A stretch of DNA of 64,000 bases, taken from positions 1,984,001 through 2,048,000 of the forward strand of contig CALOCY010000004.1 of assembly GCA_942491975.1 (NCBI GenBank), given 5' to 3'. The stretch is from CALOCY01 sp942491975 (GTDB lineage: Bacteria > Bacteroidota > Bacteroidia > Bacteroidales > Prolixibacteraceae). This document shows positions 44,765 to 52,873 of this stretch, piece by piece (positions within the stretch are counted from its first letter, which is position 1; every line of letters starts with the position of its first letter). The translations under genes and the position numbers were made by a program. The notes under the pieces are model-generated. The model searched no databases. It worked only from the letters and a program-made list of their open reading frames with translations, and was not told where the DNA came from.

Positions 44765-45865
44765 CTATACATTAAAGCGAAAGTGCATAATGTCACCATC
44801 CTGCACCACATATTCTTTTCCCTCTACAGCTATTTTTCCTGCTTCACGGCAAGCCGATTCAGAACCGTAGTTGGTGTAATTATCGTATTTGATCACTTCG
44901 GCACGGATAAAGCCTTTCTCAAAGTCGGAATGAATAATTCCTGCCGCCTGAGGTGCTTTTGTCCCTTTTACATATGTCCATGCACGCGATTCATCGGGAC
45001 CTGTTGTAAAATAGGTTTCCAGGTTCAACAGGCAATATGCTGCATGTATTAATTTATTGACACCCGGTTCTTCCAGTCCCAAATCTCCCAAAAAGAGTTG
45101 CTTTTCTTCGTAGGTTTCCAGTTCTGCAATATCGGCTTCGGTAGCTGTAGCAATAATAAGCAGTTCTGCATCTTCATCTTTAATGGCTTCTTTCACGGCT
45201 TCCACATAGGCGTTGCCGTTTTTAGCCGATGCTTCATCAACATTGCACACGTACATCACCGGTTTATCGGTCAACAAGAAAAACTCTTTAGCTAATGCAT
45301 GCTCCTCTTTTGTAAGTTTCAATGTCCGGGCCGATTTTCCCTGCAATAAGGTTTCCCGATATTTTTTTGCCGTTTCAAATAGTTTCTTCGCATTTTTTTC
45401 TAACGCATGTTTGGCTTGTGTCTCCAGTTTTGGAAGCCTGTTTTCTATGGTTTCGAGGTCCTTGAGCTGTAATTCAATATCTATAACTTCTTTATCACGA
45501 ACCGGATCAATTGATCCGTCGACATGCGTAACATTATCGTTGTCGAAACAGCGCAACACATGAATAATGGCATCGGTTTCACGTATGTTGGCCAGAAATT
45601 GATTGCCCAGCCCTTCGCCTTTACTGGCCCCTTTTACCAATCCGGCAATATCAGCTATTTCAATGGTGGTAGGGATTACTTTCTTCGGATTATCAATTTC
45701 CGAGAGTTTTATTAACCGGTCATCGGGTACGGTGATCACCCCGATATTGGGTTCAATGGTACAAAACGGAAAGTTGGCCGATTGCGCCCGGGCACTCGAC
45801 AAACAGTTAAACAGCGTTGATTTACCCACATTTGGCAAACCTACAATTCCACATTTTAAAGCCAT
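44765..45865 (-). CDS. ychF: Redox-regulated ATPase YchF
   Basis: This 366-residue conserved Obg-family P-loop protein has VGLPNVGKSTLFN at 7-19 and a NxxE-type loop where GTPases have NKxD, which fits its preference for ATP. A helical domain and a TGS domain follow, ending YVVQDGDIMHFRFNV. YchF affects translation and stress responses. A -7 box lies at 45892-45899. Confidence 0.97.
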   Translation of the reverse strand: MALKCGIVGLPNVGKSTLFNCLSSARAQSANFPFCTIEPNIGVITVPDDRLIKLSEIDNPKKVIPTTIEIADIAGLVKGASKGEGLGNQFLANIRETDAIIHVLRCFDNDNVTHVDGSIDPVRDKEVIDIELQLKDLETIENRLPKLETQAKHALEKNAKKLFETAKKYRETLLQGKSARTLKLTKEEHALAKEFFLLTDKPVMYVCNVDEASAKNGNAYVEAVKEAIKDEDAELLIIATATEADIAELETYEEKQLFLGDLGLEEPGVNKLIHAAYCLLNLETYFTTGPDESRAWTYVKGTKAPQAAGIIHSDFEKGFIRAEVIKYDNYTNYGSESACREAGKIAVEGKEYVVQDGDIMHFRFNV

Positions 45866-45891
45866 AATTCGTTCTTAAAATTTAAGCGCTG

Positions 45892-45899
45892 CAAAGTTA
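45892..45899 (-). promoter_or_regulatory. -7 element of ychF
   Basis: The minus strand reads TAACTTTG, a perfect TAnnTTTG, 26 bp upstream of the ATG. Confidence 0.5.
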
Positions 45900-45935
45900 A
45901 TAGATTATTAGACTTCTGGATATTAGATATTAGAC
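45898..45935. repeat. TTAGA-type repeat copy
   Basis: TAATAGATTATTAGAC and TATTAGATATTAGAC show the same degenerate repeat as at 44606, here just upstream of ychF. Confidence 0.5.
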
Positions 45936-46020
45936 AAAAAATCTTTGTACTTTTAAAAATAGATTAAACCTTTTTTCCCAGAGGGAGTCTGATACAATGA
46001 GCGCTCCCTAAAACCACGGC

Positions 46021-46569
46021 ATGGCATACAATGACAAAGATATACTGGAAGGCCTGAGACAACAAGAGAAAAGAGAAGCTGCTTTTCGAAAGCTGGTTGA
46101 ACAGTATCAGCAGCGGCTTTACTGGCATATCCGAAAAATTGTCATTAACCATGAAGATACCGACGATGTGTTGCAAAATACATTTGTGAAGGCATGGAGT
46201 GGCATGGAGCGTTTTCGTGAAGATTCGGGGCTGTACACCTGGTTGTACCGCATTGCTACCAACGAAGCATTAAGTTTTCTGAAACAGAAACAACGAAAGT
46301 CGTTTATCCCCATGGATAATGTATCGGATTATTTGGTCCAAACATTGCATGCCGATAACCATTTTTCAGGTGATGAGGCACAAAAAAAGTTTCAGGAAGC
46401 TATTGCCAAATTGCCCGAAAAACAGCGGTTGGTATTCAATATGAAGTATTTTGATGAAATAAAATATCAGGATATGTCAAAAATACTGGAGACCTCGGAA
46501 GGCGCATTGAAAGCATCGTACCATCATGCTGTTAAAAAAATTGAGGGATACATTAAAAATGATCATTAA
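46021..46569 (+). CDS. ECF-type RNA polymerase sigma factor
   Basis: This 182-residue sigma-70 family factor has region 2 (DTDDVLQNTFVKAWSGMERFR, core about 42-62) and region 4 (LPEKQRLVFNMKYFDEIKYQDMSKIL then LKASYHHAVKKIE). There is no region 1 or 3, so it is an ECF type. It starts a three-gene unit with a membrane protein and a Spy-like periplasmic protein. The layout suggests an envelope-stress regulator with an anti-sigma factor, which is inference. Confidence 0.93.
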   Translation: MAYNDKDILEGLRQQEKREAAFRKLVEQYQQRLYWHIRKIVINHEDTDDVLQNTFVKAWSGMERFREDSGLYTWLYRIATNEALSFLKQKQRKSFIPMDNVSDYLVQTLHADNHFSGDEAQKKFQEAIAKLPEKQRLVFNMKYFDEIKYQDMSKILETSEGALKASYHHAVKKIEGYIKNDH

Positions 46570-46625
46570 TTTAGTCGACAATTAAACTTTTTTAACAACT
46601 AAGAGTCAAATAAGAAACAGCAATT

Positions 46626-47096
46626 ATGTCAGAAGAGAAAAAACATACGGCACCTGAACAGAGAGAGTGGCCAAAAGAGCATTCTTTTGACACACCGGAG
46701 GGTTATTTTGATGATCTTACTGACCGTATCATGAACAAGGTTGAAGGGCAATCTTCCCTTTCCCGTAAACCGATTATTCACTATTTAAGACCGGTCATCG
46801 GATTGGCTGCCAGTTTTCTGATTATCGGATTGTTGCTGTATGTCCCGCTACGGATCTATATGCCGGATATCTGGAATAATTATTACGGACAACAGCAAGA
46901 TGACAGCCTGGAACTGTCTGGTGAATGGGAGTATATTTTTGCTGATCTGGAAGCAGTTTCTTATTTTGCTGATTCGGAAGGTTATCAGGACACTGATGAG
47001 GCTGAAACCACCGATGATGAATTCAGCGATGATGAATTATTGGATTATTTAGTTGCTGAAGTTGATGATTATGATTTGGTTTTTGCAGAATTATAA
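46626..47096 (+). CDS. Membrane-anchored acidic protein, putative anti-sigma factor
   Basis: This 156-residue protein has a soluble N-terminus (FDTPEGYFDDLTDRIMNKV), one membrane segment (about 59-83, VIGLAASFLIIGLLLYVPL) and a very acidic C-terminus (ETTDDEFSDDELLDYLV). The TPEGYFDDL motif recurs in Bacteroidetes proteins that sit beside ECF sigma genes. No zinc-anti-sigma Cys motif is seen. It lies 56 bp after the sigma gene and 10 bp before the Spy-like gene. Confidence 0.72.
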   Translation: MSEEKKHTAPEQREWPKEHSFDTPEGYFDDLTDRIMNKVEGQSSLSRKPIIHYLRPVIGLAASFLIIGLLLYVPLRIYMPDIWNNYYGQQQDDSLELSGEWEYIFADLEAVSYFADSEGYQDTDEAETTDDEFSDDELLDYLVAEVDDYDLVFAEL

Positions 47097-47106
47097 AACA
47101 CACGTT

Positions 47107-47583
47107 ATGAGAGAGTTTATTGTATTACCGGTACTGGCATTGTTATTTTTTGCAGGTAGCAGCCACGCACAACACAGGGGACCGCAAGAGCGGGGGATGC
47201 TCGAACGGTTTAAGTCGGAGAAGATATCGTACATTACCGAGCAGTTGGATCTTTCACCTGAAGAGGCACAGCAATTTTGGCCGCTCTACAATGCGTATGA
47301 GAAAAAACGCATGGAGCTGAATATTGAGCGCCGTAAGCTGGAACGGCATTACAAAGAGAGTGCTGAAACGATAAAAGAGAAAGAGGTTATCGGCATGCTG
47401 GACGATATGCATGCTATTGCACTGAAAGAGGTAAAGTTGAATAAAGCGTACAACGATCAATTCCTGAAAGTACTTTCACCCAAAAAAGTGCTTGCCCTCC
47501 ATCATATTGAGAAACGGTTCAGGACACGTATGCTCAAAAAGTTCAGGGAACGTGGGGGAAGTCCGGGAAAACAATTCAATTAA
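47107..47583 (+). CDS. Spy/CpxP-like periplasmic protein
   Basis: This 158-residue protein from ATG 47107 has a signal peptide (MREFIVLPVLALLFFAGSS, cleavage near HAQH). The mature part is helical, with ITEQLDLSPEEAQQFWPLYN and a later LSPKKVLALHHIEKRF segment, similar to the LTxxQ repeats of Spy, CpxP and heavy-metal resistance proteins. An upstream in-frame ATG at 47053 lies inside the preceding gene and is rejected. It probably buffers misfolded envelope proteins under control of the sigma factor. Confidence 0.78.
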   Translation: MREFIVLPVLALLFFAGSSHAQHRGPQERGMLERFKSEKISYITEQLDLSPEEAQQFWPLYNAYEKKRMELNIERRKLERHYKESAETIKEKEVIGMLDDMHAIALKEVKLNKAYNDQFLKVLSPKKVLALHHIEKRFRTRMLKKFRERGGSPGKQFN

Positions 47584-47589
47584 ATACAA

Positions 47590-47625
47590 TAGGTTGTCAG
47601 ACTGTTAGGCTTATCGACTTTTAGG
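47590..47625. repeat. Degenerate TTAGNCTT-type repeat
   Basis: This is a weaker copy of the dispersed 8-bp repeat (CAGACTGTTAGGCTTATCG and neighbours) after the Spy-like gene. Confidence 0.4.
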
Positions 47626-47710
47626 CACAAGTATCAGCCCCCTGTACCGAACTGTACGTTTGGGCGGGGACACAAGACAAACTATTACAAATAATATACC
47701 TTTTAACACT

Positions 47711-47744
47711 AACGGGGGCTTCCTTATGAAAGTCCCCGTTTTAT
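47711..47744 (+). terminator. Terminator of the sigma/Spy operon
   Basis: An 11-bp stem, AACGGGGGCTT with AAGTCCCCGTT (one wobble), encloses an 8-base loop and is followed by a T run on the plus strand. Confidence 0.7.
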
Positions 47745-47796
47745 ATGTCATAAATTGGCAATAGCCTGAAGATTATGGTCAGCATTTGTCCTTACT

Positions 47797-49290
47797 TTAA
47801 TTAACTACCTTACCTTTTTCCAAAAACTCAATACTCTTATTGATGTCTTCATACATAAGCGTATCCTCTTTTACAAATGCCACAAAGTGGCGGTACTGGG
47901 CTACAAATTCTTCGAGGTAAGGTGATGTGCGTTTTGGTCGGCGGAATTCGAGTGCCTGCGCTGCATTGTACAGCTCTATGGCCAACACTTTCATTGTGTT
48001 ATCCGCTACTTTCAATACTTTTGTCGCTGCATTGCCCCCCATGCTCACATGGTCTTCCTGTTCGTTGGAAGATGGAATAGAGTCGACCGAAGCAGGTGTA
48101 GCCAACTGTTTATTTTGGCTTACAATAGACGCTGCGGTATATTGCGGGATCATAAACCCTGAGTTCAGGCCCGGATTGGCCACCAAAAATTCAGGAAGAT
48201 CCCGTTCTCCGGCAATCAATCGATATACACGCCGCTCAGAGATGCTTCCCAATTCAGCCAATGCGATTGACAAAAAGTCGAGTACCAGTGCTAACGGCTC
48301 GCCGTGGAAATTCCCTCCCGATACAATCATATCTTTATCGGGAAAGACCGTCGGATTATCGGTTACCGAATTCATTTCGGTCTCTACCACACCGGCCACA
48401 TATTTTATGGAGTCTTTTACTGCCCCATGTACCTGAGGCATACAACGGAACGAGTACGGGTCTTGTACATGTTCTTTGGGAACAGCCATCAATTCGCTTC
48501 CCTGTAGGATAGAACGAATATTCCGTGCGGTTTCCAACTGTCCCTTATGTGGCCGTATGGTATGCAGTTCATCAATAAACGGACTGATCAACCCGTTGAA
48601 GCTGTCCAGCGACAGTGCCCCGATCATATCGGCATATTTTACAATTTTGAAGGCTTTCAGCAGGGTGTAAACTGCATGTGAGAGCATAAATTGTGTGCCG
48701 TTTAACAGGGCCAACCCCTCTTTGGCTTCGAGTTGAATGGGACCCCATCCCAATTCAGCCAACACTTCTGCCGATGGCCTTTTCTCACCTTTGTAGTACA
48801 CTTCTCCCAATCCAATCAGGGGAAGAAACAGTTTTGCCAACGGAGCTAAATCGCCTGAAGCACCTAGCGAACCCTGCTCACAAATCACCGGCAATACATC
48901 ATTGTTGTACATTTCAATGATGCGCTCTACGGTTTTCAGTTGTACTGCCGAGTTGCCGTAAGATAACGCATGGGCTTTCAGAAACAACATGAGCCGTACC
49001 ACTTCACTAGGTACTTCCGGCCCTACGTTACAGGCGTGCGAAATCACAATATTCTCCTGCAACTTGTGGAGGTCATCTTTAGATATTTTACGGTCACACA
49101 ATGATCCAAACCCGGTATTGATCCCATAAATAGGGGCTGTAGATGCCGACAGTTTATCGTCGAGGTACTTTTTACACTTTATGATGAGTTCTTTTGCGGT
49201 GTCTGACAAGGCCAGTTTTTTCCTGTTGTCCAATATATCTTCTACAATCTCAAATGTCAGCCTGTCGGGTGAAATATGATGAATATCCAT
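47797..49290 (-). CDS. hutH: Histidine ammonia-lyase
   Basis: This 497-residue enzyme deaminates histidine to urocanate. The MIO cofactor triad Ala144-Ser145-Gly146 lies in GSLGASGDLAP. Ser84-His85 in IVISHACNVG is at the selectivity position and matches HutH rather than phenylalanine or tyrosine lyases. GINTGFGS (57-64) and the later QDPYSFRCMPQVHGA region support it. No hutU, hutI or hutG gene is next to it. hisS lies 226 bp upstream of its start in the same direction. Confidence 0.94.
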   Translation of the reverse strand: MDIHHISPDRLTFEIVEDILDNRKKLALSDTAKELIIKCKKYLDDKLSASTAPIYGINTGFGSLCDRKISKDDLHKLQENIVISHACNVGPEVPSEVVRLMLFLKAHALSYGNSAVQLKTVERIIEMYNNDVLPVICEQGSLGASGDLAPLAKLFLPLIGLGEVYYKGEKRPSAEVLAELGWGPIQLEAKEGLALLNGTQFMLSHAVYTLLKAFKIVKYADMIGALSLDSFNGLISPFIDELHTIRPHKGQLETARNIRSILQGSELMAVPKEHVQDPYSFRCMPQVHGAVKDSIKYVAGVVETEMNSVTDNPTVFPDKDMIVSGGNFHGEPLALVLDFLSIALAELGSISERRVYRLIAGERDLPEFLVANPGLNSGFMIPQYTAASIVSQNKQLATPASVDSIPSSNEQEDHVSMGGNAATKVLKVADNTMKVLAIELYNAAQALEFRRPKRTSPYLEEFVAQYRHFVAFVKEDTLMYEDINKSIEFLEKGKVVN

Positions 49291-49516
49291 CGTCTTTTAC
49301 TTTTATAAATGAAAAAATAATTCGGGTATAAAAAGAGTGTTACCGGAAGTATGGTCACCACACAAAATTCACTGCGGGCATAACTGTCCGATAATTAAAC
49401 GACGATCAGGCTCAGGGAAAGCGGATATCACCCCCTGCCACTTCTGCCATACGATAGCATCCGGATAAATAGACCATAGGTATTTATTTTCGGGTAGAAA
49501 AATATATCTTTTTTAC

Positions 49517-50881
49517 CTACCGGGAAAGGATTTCTATCAGTTCTACAACATCTACCAATTGTTGTTCGCCGGCATTCATGTCTTTTAGCATTACTTTGTT
49601 TTCAGCAATTTCGTTATCGCCCGCCAATACCACATACGGGATGTTGTTCCGGTTGGCATAGTTCATCTGTTTTTTCATTTTGGCAGCTTCAGGGAACAGC
49701 TCGGCATAGATACCCGCTTCACGCACTTTCGCGATAATGGGCAGACAGTAAGCTTCCTCTTTTTCGCCAAAGTTCACAAAGAATACCTGTGTGGATACTA
49801 CGGCATCTTTGGGGTACAGATCGAGTTGGTTGAGTACATCGTAGATGCGGTCGGCACCAAACGAGATGCCCACACCCGACACATCGGGCAACCCAAATAT
49901 CCCGGTAAGGTCGTCGTAGCGCCCTCCCCCGGTGATACTGCCAATCCCCACATCGTTAGCTTTGACCTCAAAAATAGCCCCGGTGTAGTAGTTTAACCCC
50001 CGTGCCAGTGTCAAATCCAACTCTACTTCGGTTGCAATGGAGAGTTGTTTAAGGTACCCAAATATGGTTTGCATCTCTTCGATCCCCTTCATGCCTGTTT
50101 CCGATCCGGAAATCACTTCCGCAATGCGTTGCAGTTTCTCTTCGTTGGTACCTGAGAGGCTAAGGATCGGTTGCAATTTATCAACGGCCTCTTTTGAGAT
50201 GCCTTTATCCAGCAATTCCTGATTCACCTTTTTCAATCCCATTTTATCGAGCTTGTCAATAGCTACGGTGATATCAATAATGCGGTCGCCCTCGCCAATG
50301 GTTTCGGCAATGCCGGCCAGTATTTTACGGTTGTTTATTTTCAGTACCACACCGATTTGAAGGCGGCGGTACACCTCATCTACAATTTGTATTAACTCCA
50401 CCTCGTTCAACAATGAATTGGAACCGATCACATCCACATCACACTGGAAAAATTCGCGGTAACGCCCTTTTTGGGGACGGTCGGCACGCCATACCGGTTG
50501 AATTTGGTAACGTTTAAACGGAAAAGTGATGTCGTTGCGGTGTTGCACCACAAAACGGGCAAAAGGCACCGTCAAATCGTAACGTAACCCTTTCTCGGAT
50601 ATTTTGGTGGTCAGTTTTGCCGGGTTGCGTTGCAGCAGTTCCTCTTCAGACACTTTTGACGTAAAGTCGCCCGAGTTCAGTATTTTAAACAACAGCTTGT
50701 CGCCCTCTTCCCCGTATTTGCCCATCAGAGTCGACAGATTTTCCATGGCCGGCGTTTCAATAGGCTGGTAGCCGTACAACCGAAAGACTTCTTTGATGGT
50801 ATCGAAAATATAGTTGCGTTTCACCATCTCTTGTGGCGAAAAGTCTCTTGTCCCTTTGGGTATGGAAGGTTTTTGTGCCAT
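49517..50881 (-). CDS. hisS: Histidyl-tRNA synthetase
   Basis: This 454-residue class II synthetase charges tRNA-His. It opens PKGTRDFSPQEM and has motif 2 FQCDVDVIG near 147-155. The His-binding LARGLNYYTGAIFE lies near 278 and motif 3 GGRYDDL near 302. The C-terminal anticodon-binding domain has EAAKMKKQMNYANRNN. A -7 box TAAATTTG lies at 50910-50917. Confidence 0.98.
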   Translation of the reverse strand: MAQKPSIPKGTRDFSPQEMVKRNYIFDTIKEVFRLYGYQPIETPAMENLSTLMGKYGEEGDKLLFKILNSGDFTSKVSEEELLQRNPAKLTTKISEKGLRYDLTVPFARFVVQHRNDITFPFKRYQIQPVWRADRPQKGRYREFFQCDVDVIGSNSLLNEVELIQIVDEVYRRLQIGVVLKINNRKILAGIAETIGEGDRIIDITVAIDKLDKMGLKKVNQELLDKGISKEAVDKLQPILSLSGTNEEKLQRIAEVISGSETGMKGIEEMQTIFGYLKQLSIATEVELDLTLARGLNYYTGAIFEVKANDVGIGSITGGGRYDDLTGIFGLPDVSGVGISFGADRIYDVLNQLDLYPKDAVVSTQVFFVNFGEKEEAYCLPIIAKVREAGIYAELFPEAAKMKKQMNYANRNNIPYVVLAGDNEIAENKVMLKDMNAGEQQLVDVVELIEILSR

Positions 50882-50909
50882 TATTTGTTGTTTTGCTGTT
50901 TGCGAACGA

Positions 50910-50917
50910 CAAATTTA
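50910..50917 (-). promoter_or_regulatory. -7 element of hisS
   Basis: The minus strand reads TAAATTTG, a perfect TAnnTTTG, 28 bp upstream of the ATG. Confidence 0.5.
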
Positions 50918-51333
50918 CGGAAAAAATTCGAGGGAGTAGTGAAGAAGAGAAGTAGCGAAGAAGTGAAGCATAAATAAGATTGACTCATTCCCTCAATCTG
51001 CGATAATTCGGGAGGGAATCTGTAGCTTTTTGAGTTTAAAATTACATTTTCACCCCCTTGTTTTGTAAATAAAACACTGCAATATGCTCACTATAAGCAC
51101 ATTGCGAGCATTAGCTATATTATCGCCTGATATACAATAACTTATGATGCCTCAATTACAAATTAAGGGTATGGTTTTGTAGTACATGCACGAAAAGGCC
51201 GGAATAATAAGGTGGTTTGATGGAAACACTATTTACTTGTAAAAATCACCCCGGCTGGTGCGAACGCCCACGTCCGTACAAGCTGAGATTCCCTTTTACA
51301 CGGGAATAATTTTGAAAAAAAGATGTAGCGCAG
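50918..51333. other. Intergenic region with REP-like remnant
   Basis: No gene was supported. It contains a GAAG-rich stretch (AGTAGTGAAGAAGAGAAG near 50935) that resembles the inverse of the spacer between the 52-kb repeats, and a diverged REP-like half (CTGGTGCGAACGCCCACG, 51255-51272). Confidence 0.6.
51251..51281. repeat. Diverged REP-like half element
   Basis: GGCTGGTGCGAACGCCCACG followed by TCCGTAC matches the first hairpin of the 105-bp unit at 52161, with two changes. Confidence 0.6.
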
Positions 51334-51627
51334 TCAGGAAGCCTGTTTGGTCTTTTTCAATTCAATCAGCTCCTTATCCATTTCATACTGCTTTTGAAGG
51401 CGAATCCAGAATTCGGCAGAAATCTTTAACAGCTTTTCAAGGGCAAGGGCAATAGGAATATTAATGTTTCGTTCACCTTTAAGCAACAGGCTAATAAACG
51501 ACTTCTTAAAACCCGATTCTTTCACAAGCTCTGTTTGTTTAATGCCTCCTGCTTCCATTTCATCTTTAATGATTTCGGACGGGTGAAACACATCCCCGGG
51601 GATCATATCATTGGCATATTTTTTCAT
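51334..51627 (-). CDS. higA: HigA-type antitoxin
   Basis: This 97-residue DNA-binding antitoxin has the XRE/HigA opening MIPGDVFHPSEIIKDEME near residue 8. The helix-turn-helix IKQTELVKESGFKKSFIS follows, and then LALEKLLKISAEFWIRLQ. It neutralises HigB and represses the operon. Its start overlaps the toxin gene stop by 4 bp (51624-51627). The toxin gene comes first, the usual higBA order. An inverted repeat upstream of higB is the probable operator. Confidence 0.92.
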   Translation of the reverse strand: MKKYANDMIPGDVFHPSEIIKDEMEAGGIKQTELVKESGFKKSFISLLLKGERNINIPIALALEKLLKISAEFWIRLQKQYEMDKELIELKKTKQAS

Positions 51628-51950
51628 TTTTCGTAATGTTTTGAGATTTCCTTTACCAAAATAACTTCCAATACAACATCTCCACTTTCATCATTCGTTA
51701 ATTCAAAAATCAAGCGGTATTGTCTGTTGAGCCTGATTGAATAGCTTCCCTTCCGGTCCCCTTTTAGTGCTTCAATATTTAAGCTGCTAAATTTCTTCAG
51801 TTCTTCCAGGGAACTCACACTAATCAATACCTGCACCTTCTTTTTGAACTGTTTAATCACATCCTTTTGAACAGGCAATTTCCCCTTTAACTCGTCCAGC
51901 GGGGTGGTGTAAAAATGTGCTAAGTCGGCTGTTTTAAACGTTACTTTCAC
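51624..51950 (-). CDS. higB: HigB/RelE-family mRNA interferase toxin
   Basis: This 108-residue toxin from GTG 51950 (MKVTFKTADLAHFYTTP) ends SKHYEK. RelE/ParE-fold features are the LKGDRKGSYSIRLNRQYRLIFEL strand-helix segment and VILVKEISKHY. It cleaves mRNA on the ribosome until HigA binds it. An in-frame TTG at 51965 would lie within the -7 box, so the GTG is chosen and gives a nearly leaderless message. The 3' end overlaps higA by 4 bp. An 8-bp inverted repeat flanks the promoter. Confidence 0.85.
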   Translation of the reverse strand: MKVTFKTADLAHFYTTPLDELKGKLPVQKDVIKQFKKKVQVLISVSSLEELKKFSSLNIEALKGDRKGSYSIRLNRQYRLIFELTNDESGDVVLEVILVKEISKHYEK

Positions 51951-51978
51951 AATGTAAAGATACAAAAAAGTTTACATT
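51951..51978. promoter_or_regulatory. Putative HigA operator over the higBA promoter
   Basis: AATGTAAA (51951-51958) and TTTACATT (51971-51978) form a perfect 8-bp inverted repeat with a 12-bp spacer, arm centres 20 bp apart. It covers the minus-strand -7 box TATCTTTA (51955-51962); a TTTG box lies 20 bp upstream of that, at 51983-51986. Confidence 0.65.
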
Positions 51979-52095
51979 TTTGCAAACCCTTTCTGTTTTA
52001 TGTTTTTATAAAGAAAAACGACATGTTTGCTTGTTATTGTTGAGCGATATGGTTAGTTTCGTTTATTCAATGAGTTACCTGCAATTAGAAAAGAT

Positions 52096-52164
52096 ATGAG
52101 TACAAATCAGCAAATAATAGTTCAAACATTAGTAGAACAAAAAAACCAAGAGCTTTACCCCTAG
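52096..52164 (+). pseudogene. Possible gene remnant cut by the REP-like repeat
   Basis: An ATG reads MSTNQQIIVQTLVEQKNQEL and then YP, stopping at a TAG at the first bases of the repeat (52162-52164). The opening looks like the start of a protein, but no domain remains. It may be a gene truncated by the repeat or just a chance frame. Confidence 0.3.
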
Positions 52165-52370
52165 CTGGTGCGGACGTCCACGTCCGTACCTTAAAATAAT
52201 ATCGCACGGACAAAATGTCCGCACGAACCAATTTTTTTCTTCACTACCCTGCTTCTTCGATTCCCCTAGCTGGTGCGGACGTCCACGTCCGTACCTTAAA
52301 ATAATATCGCACGGACAAAATGTCCGCACGAGCCAAATTTTTTCTTCACTACCCTGCTTCTTCTATTCTA
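52161..52370. repeat. Two tandem 105-bp REP-like units
   Basis: Units at 52161-52265 and 52266-52370 differ at only a few bases. Each holds a first hairpin (GGTGCGGACG/CGTCCGTACC, loop TCCA) and a second (GCACGGACA...TGTCCGCAC). The first arm GTGCGGAC and the last arm GTCCGCAC are also reverse complements, so a larger fold is possible. A diverged copy lies at 51251 and another at 54772. Such paired hairpins are typical of REP/BIME elements moved by RAYT transposases; no transposase is in the window. Confidence 0.85.
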
Positions 52371-52383
52371 CACTTCTTGTTGC

Positions 52384-52788
52384 TTACAACAGCACCATTT
52401 TCGACTCCAGTTCCACACCCGCATTACGGAACAATACCCCTACAGGACAGGTTTTTTCGGTGAGATCCAGGCACTTTTGCAGTTTTTCCGGGTTTTCATC
52501 CGATTTTATCCGTACTTCAGTTACCACGTTGCCAATGGTACCGGTCTCCTTCGATTTTTGGGCATCCACCTCTACTTCGAGCTGAGAGAATTGTAACTTC
52601 ATTTTGTTGGCCAACATGGCAAAGATGGTGGCAATACACCCCGAAAAGCTCATTACACATACTTCCAGTGCCGTTGCACCACTGTTTTCACCGTTTTGAG
52701 ATTCCGGTAAATCAAGGTTTACCGCATGTCCCCGGCCGTTATCCACCACCGAGTGGTAGTTGTTTTTCCAAGTGGTTGTTGATTTCAT
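52384..52788 (-). CDS. OsmC/Ohr-family protein
   Basis: This 134-residue thiol peroxidase-like protein has two conserved Cys: one in LEVCVMSFSGC near 43-50 and another in EKTCPVG near 113. These form the catalytic pair of OsmC-family enzymes that reduce organic peroxides. The family also contains uncharacterised members, and the substrate is open. It is transcribed alone from a promoter with a perfect palindrome nearby (52874-52889), which suggests redox-type repression. Confidence 0.88.
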   Translation of the reverse strand: MKSTTTWKNNYHSVVDNGRGHAVNLDLPESQNGENSGATALEVCVMSFSGCIATIFAMLANKMKLQFSQLEVEVDAQKSKETGTIGNVVTEVRIKSDENPEKLQKCLDLTEKTCPVGVLFRNAGVELESKMVLL

Positions 52789-52830
52789 CTGTTAGATTTA
52801 TAGACGATTAGATTTTTAGATATTCAGACC
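52789..52830. repeat. TTAGATTT-type repeat
   Basis: CTGTTAGATTTATAGACG and the following GATTAGATTTTTAGATATTC repeat the 8-bp unit seen at 44606, immediately upstream of the OsmC start. Confidence 0.55.
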
Positions 52831-52848
52831 CCGCTATGGCGGGCAATG

Positions 52849-52856
52849 CAAATTTA
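52849..52856 (-). promoter_or_regulatory. -7 element of the OsmC gene
   Basis: The minus strand reads TAAATTTG, a perfect TAnnTTTG. The message would have a leader of about 55 nt with a small hairpin (CCCGC/GCGGG, 52830-52843). Confidence 0.5.
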
Positions 52857-52873
52857 ATCATTTTTATCAAATA

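Noticed and set aside
52129..52329. Open frame of 66 codons with a repeated peptide RTFCPCDIILRYGRGRPHQLG
   Set aside because: It is the minus-strand reading of the two 105-bp REP-like units; the repeat explains the peptide.
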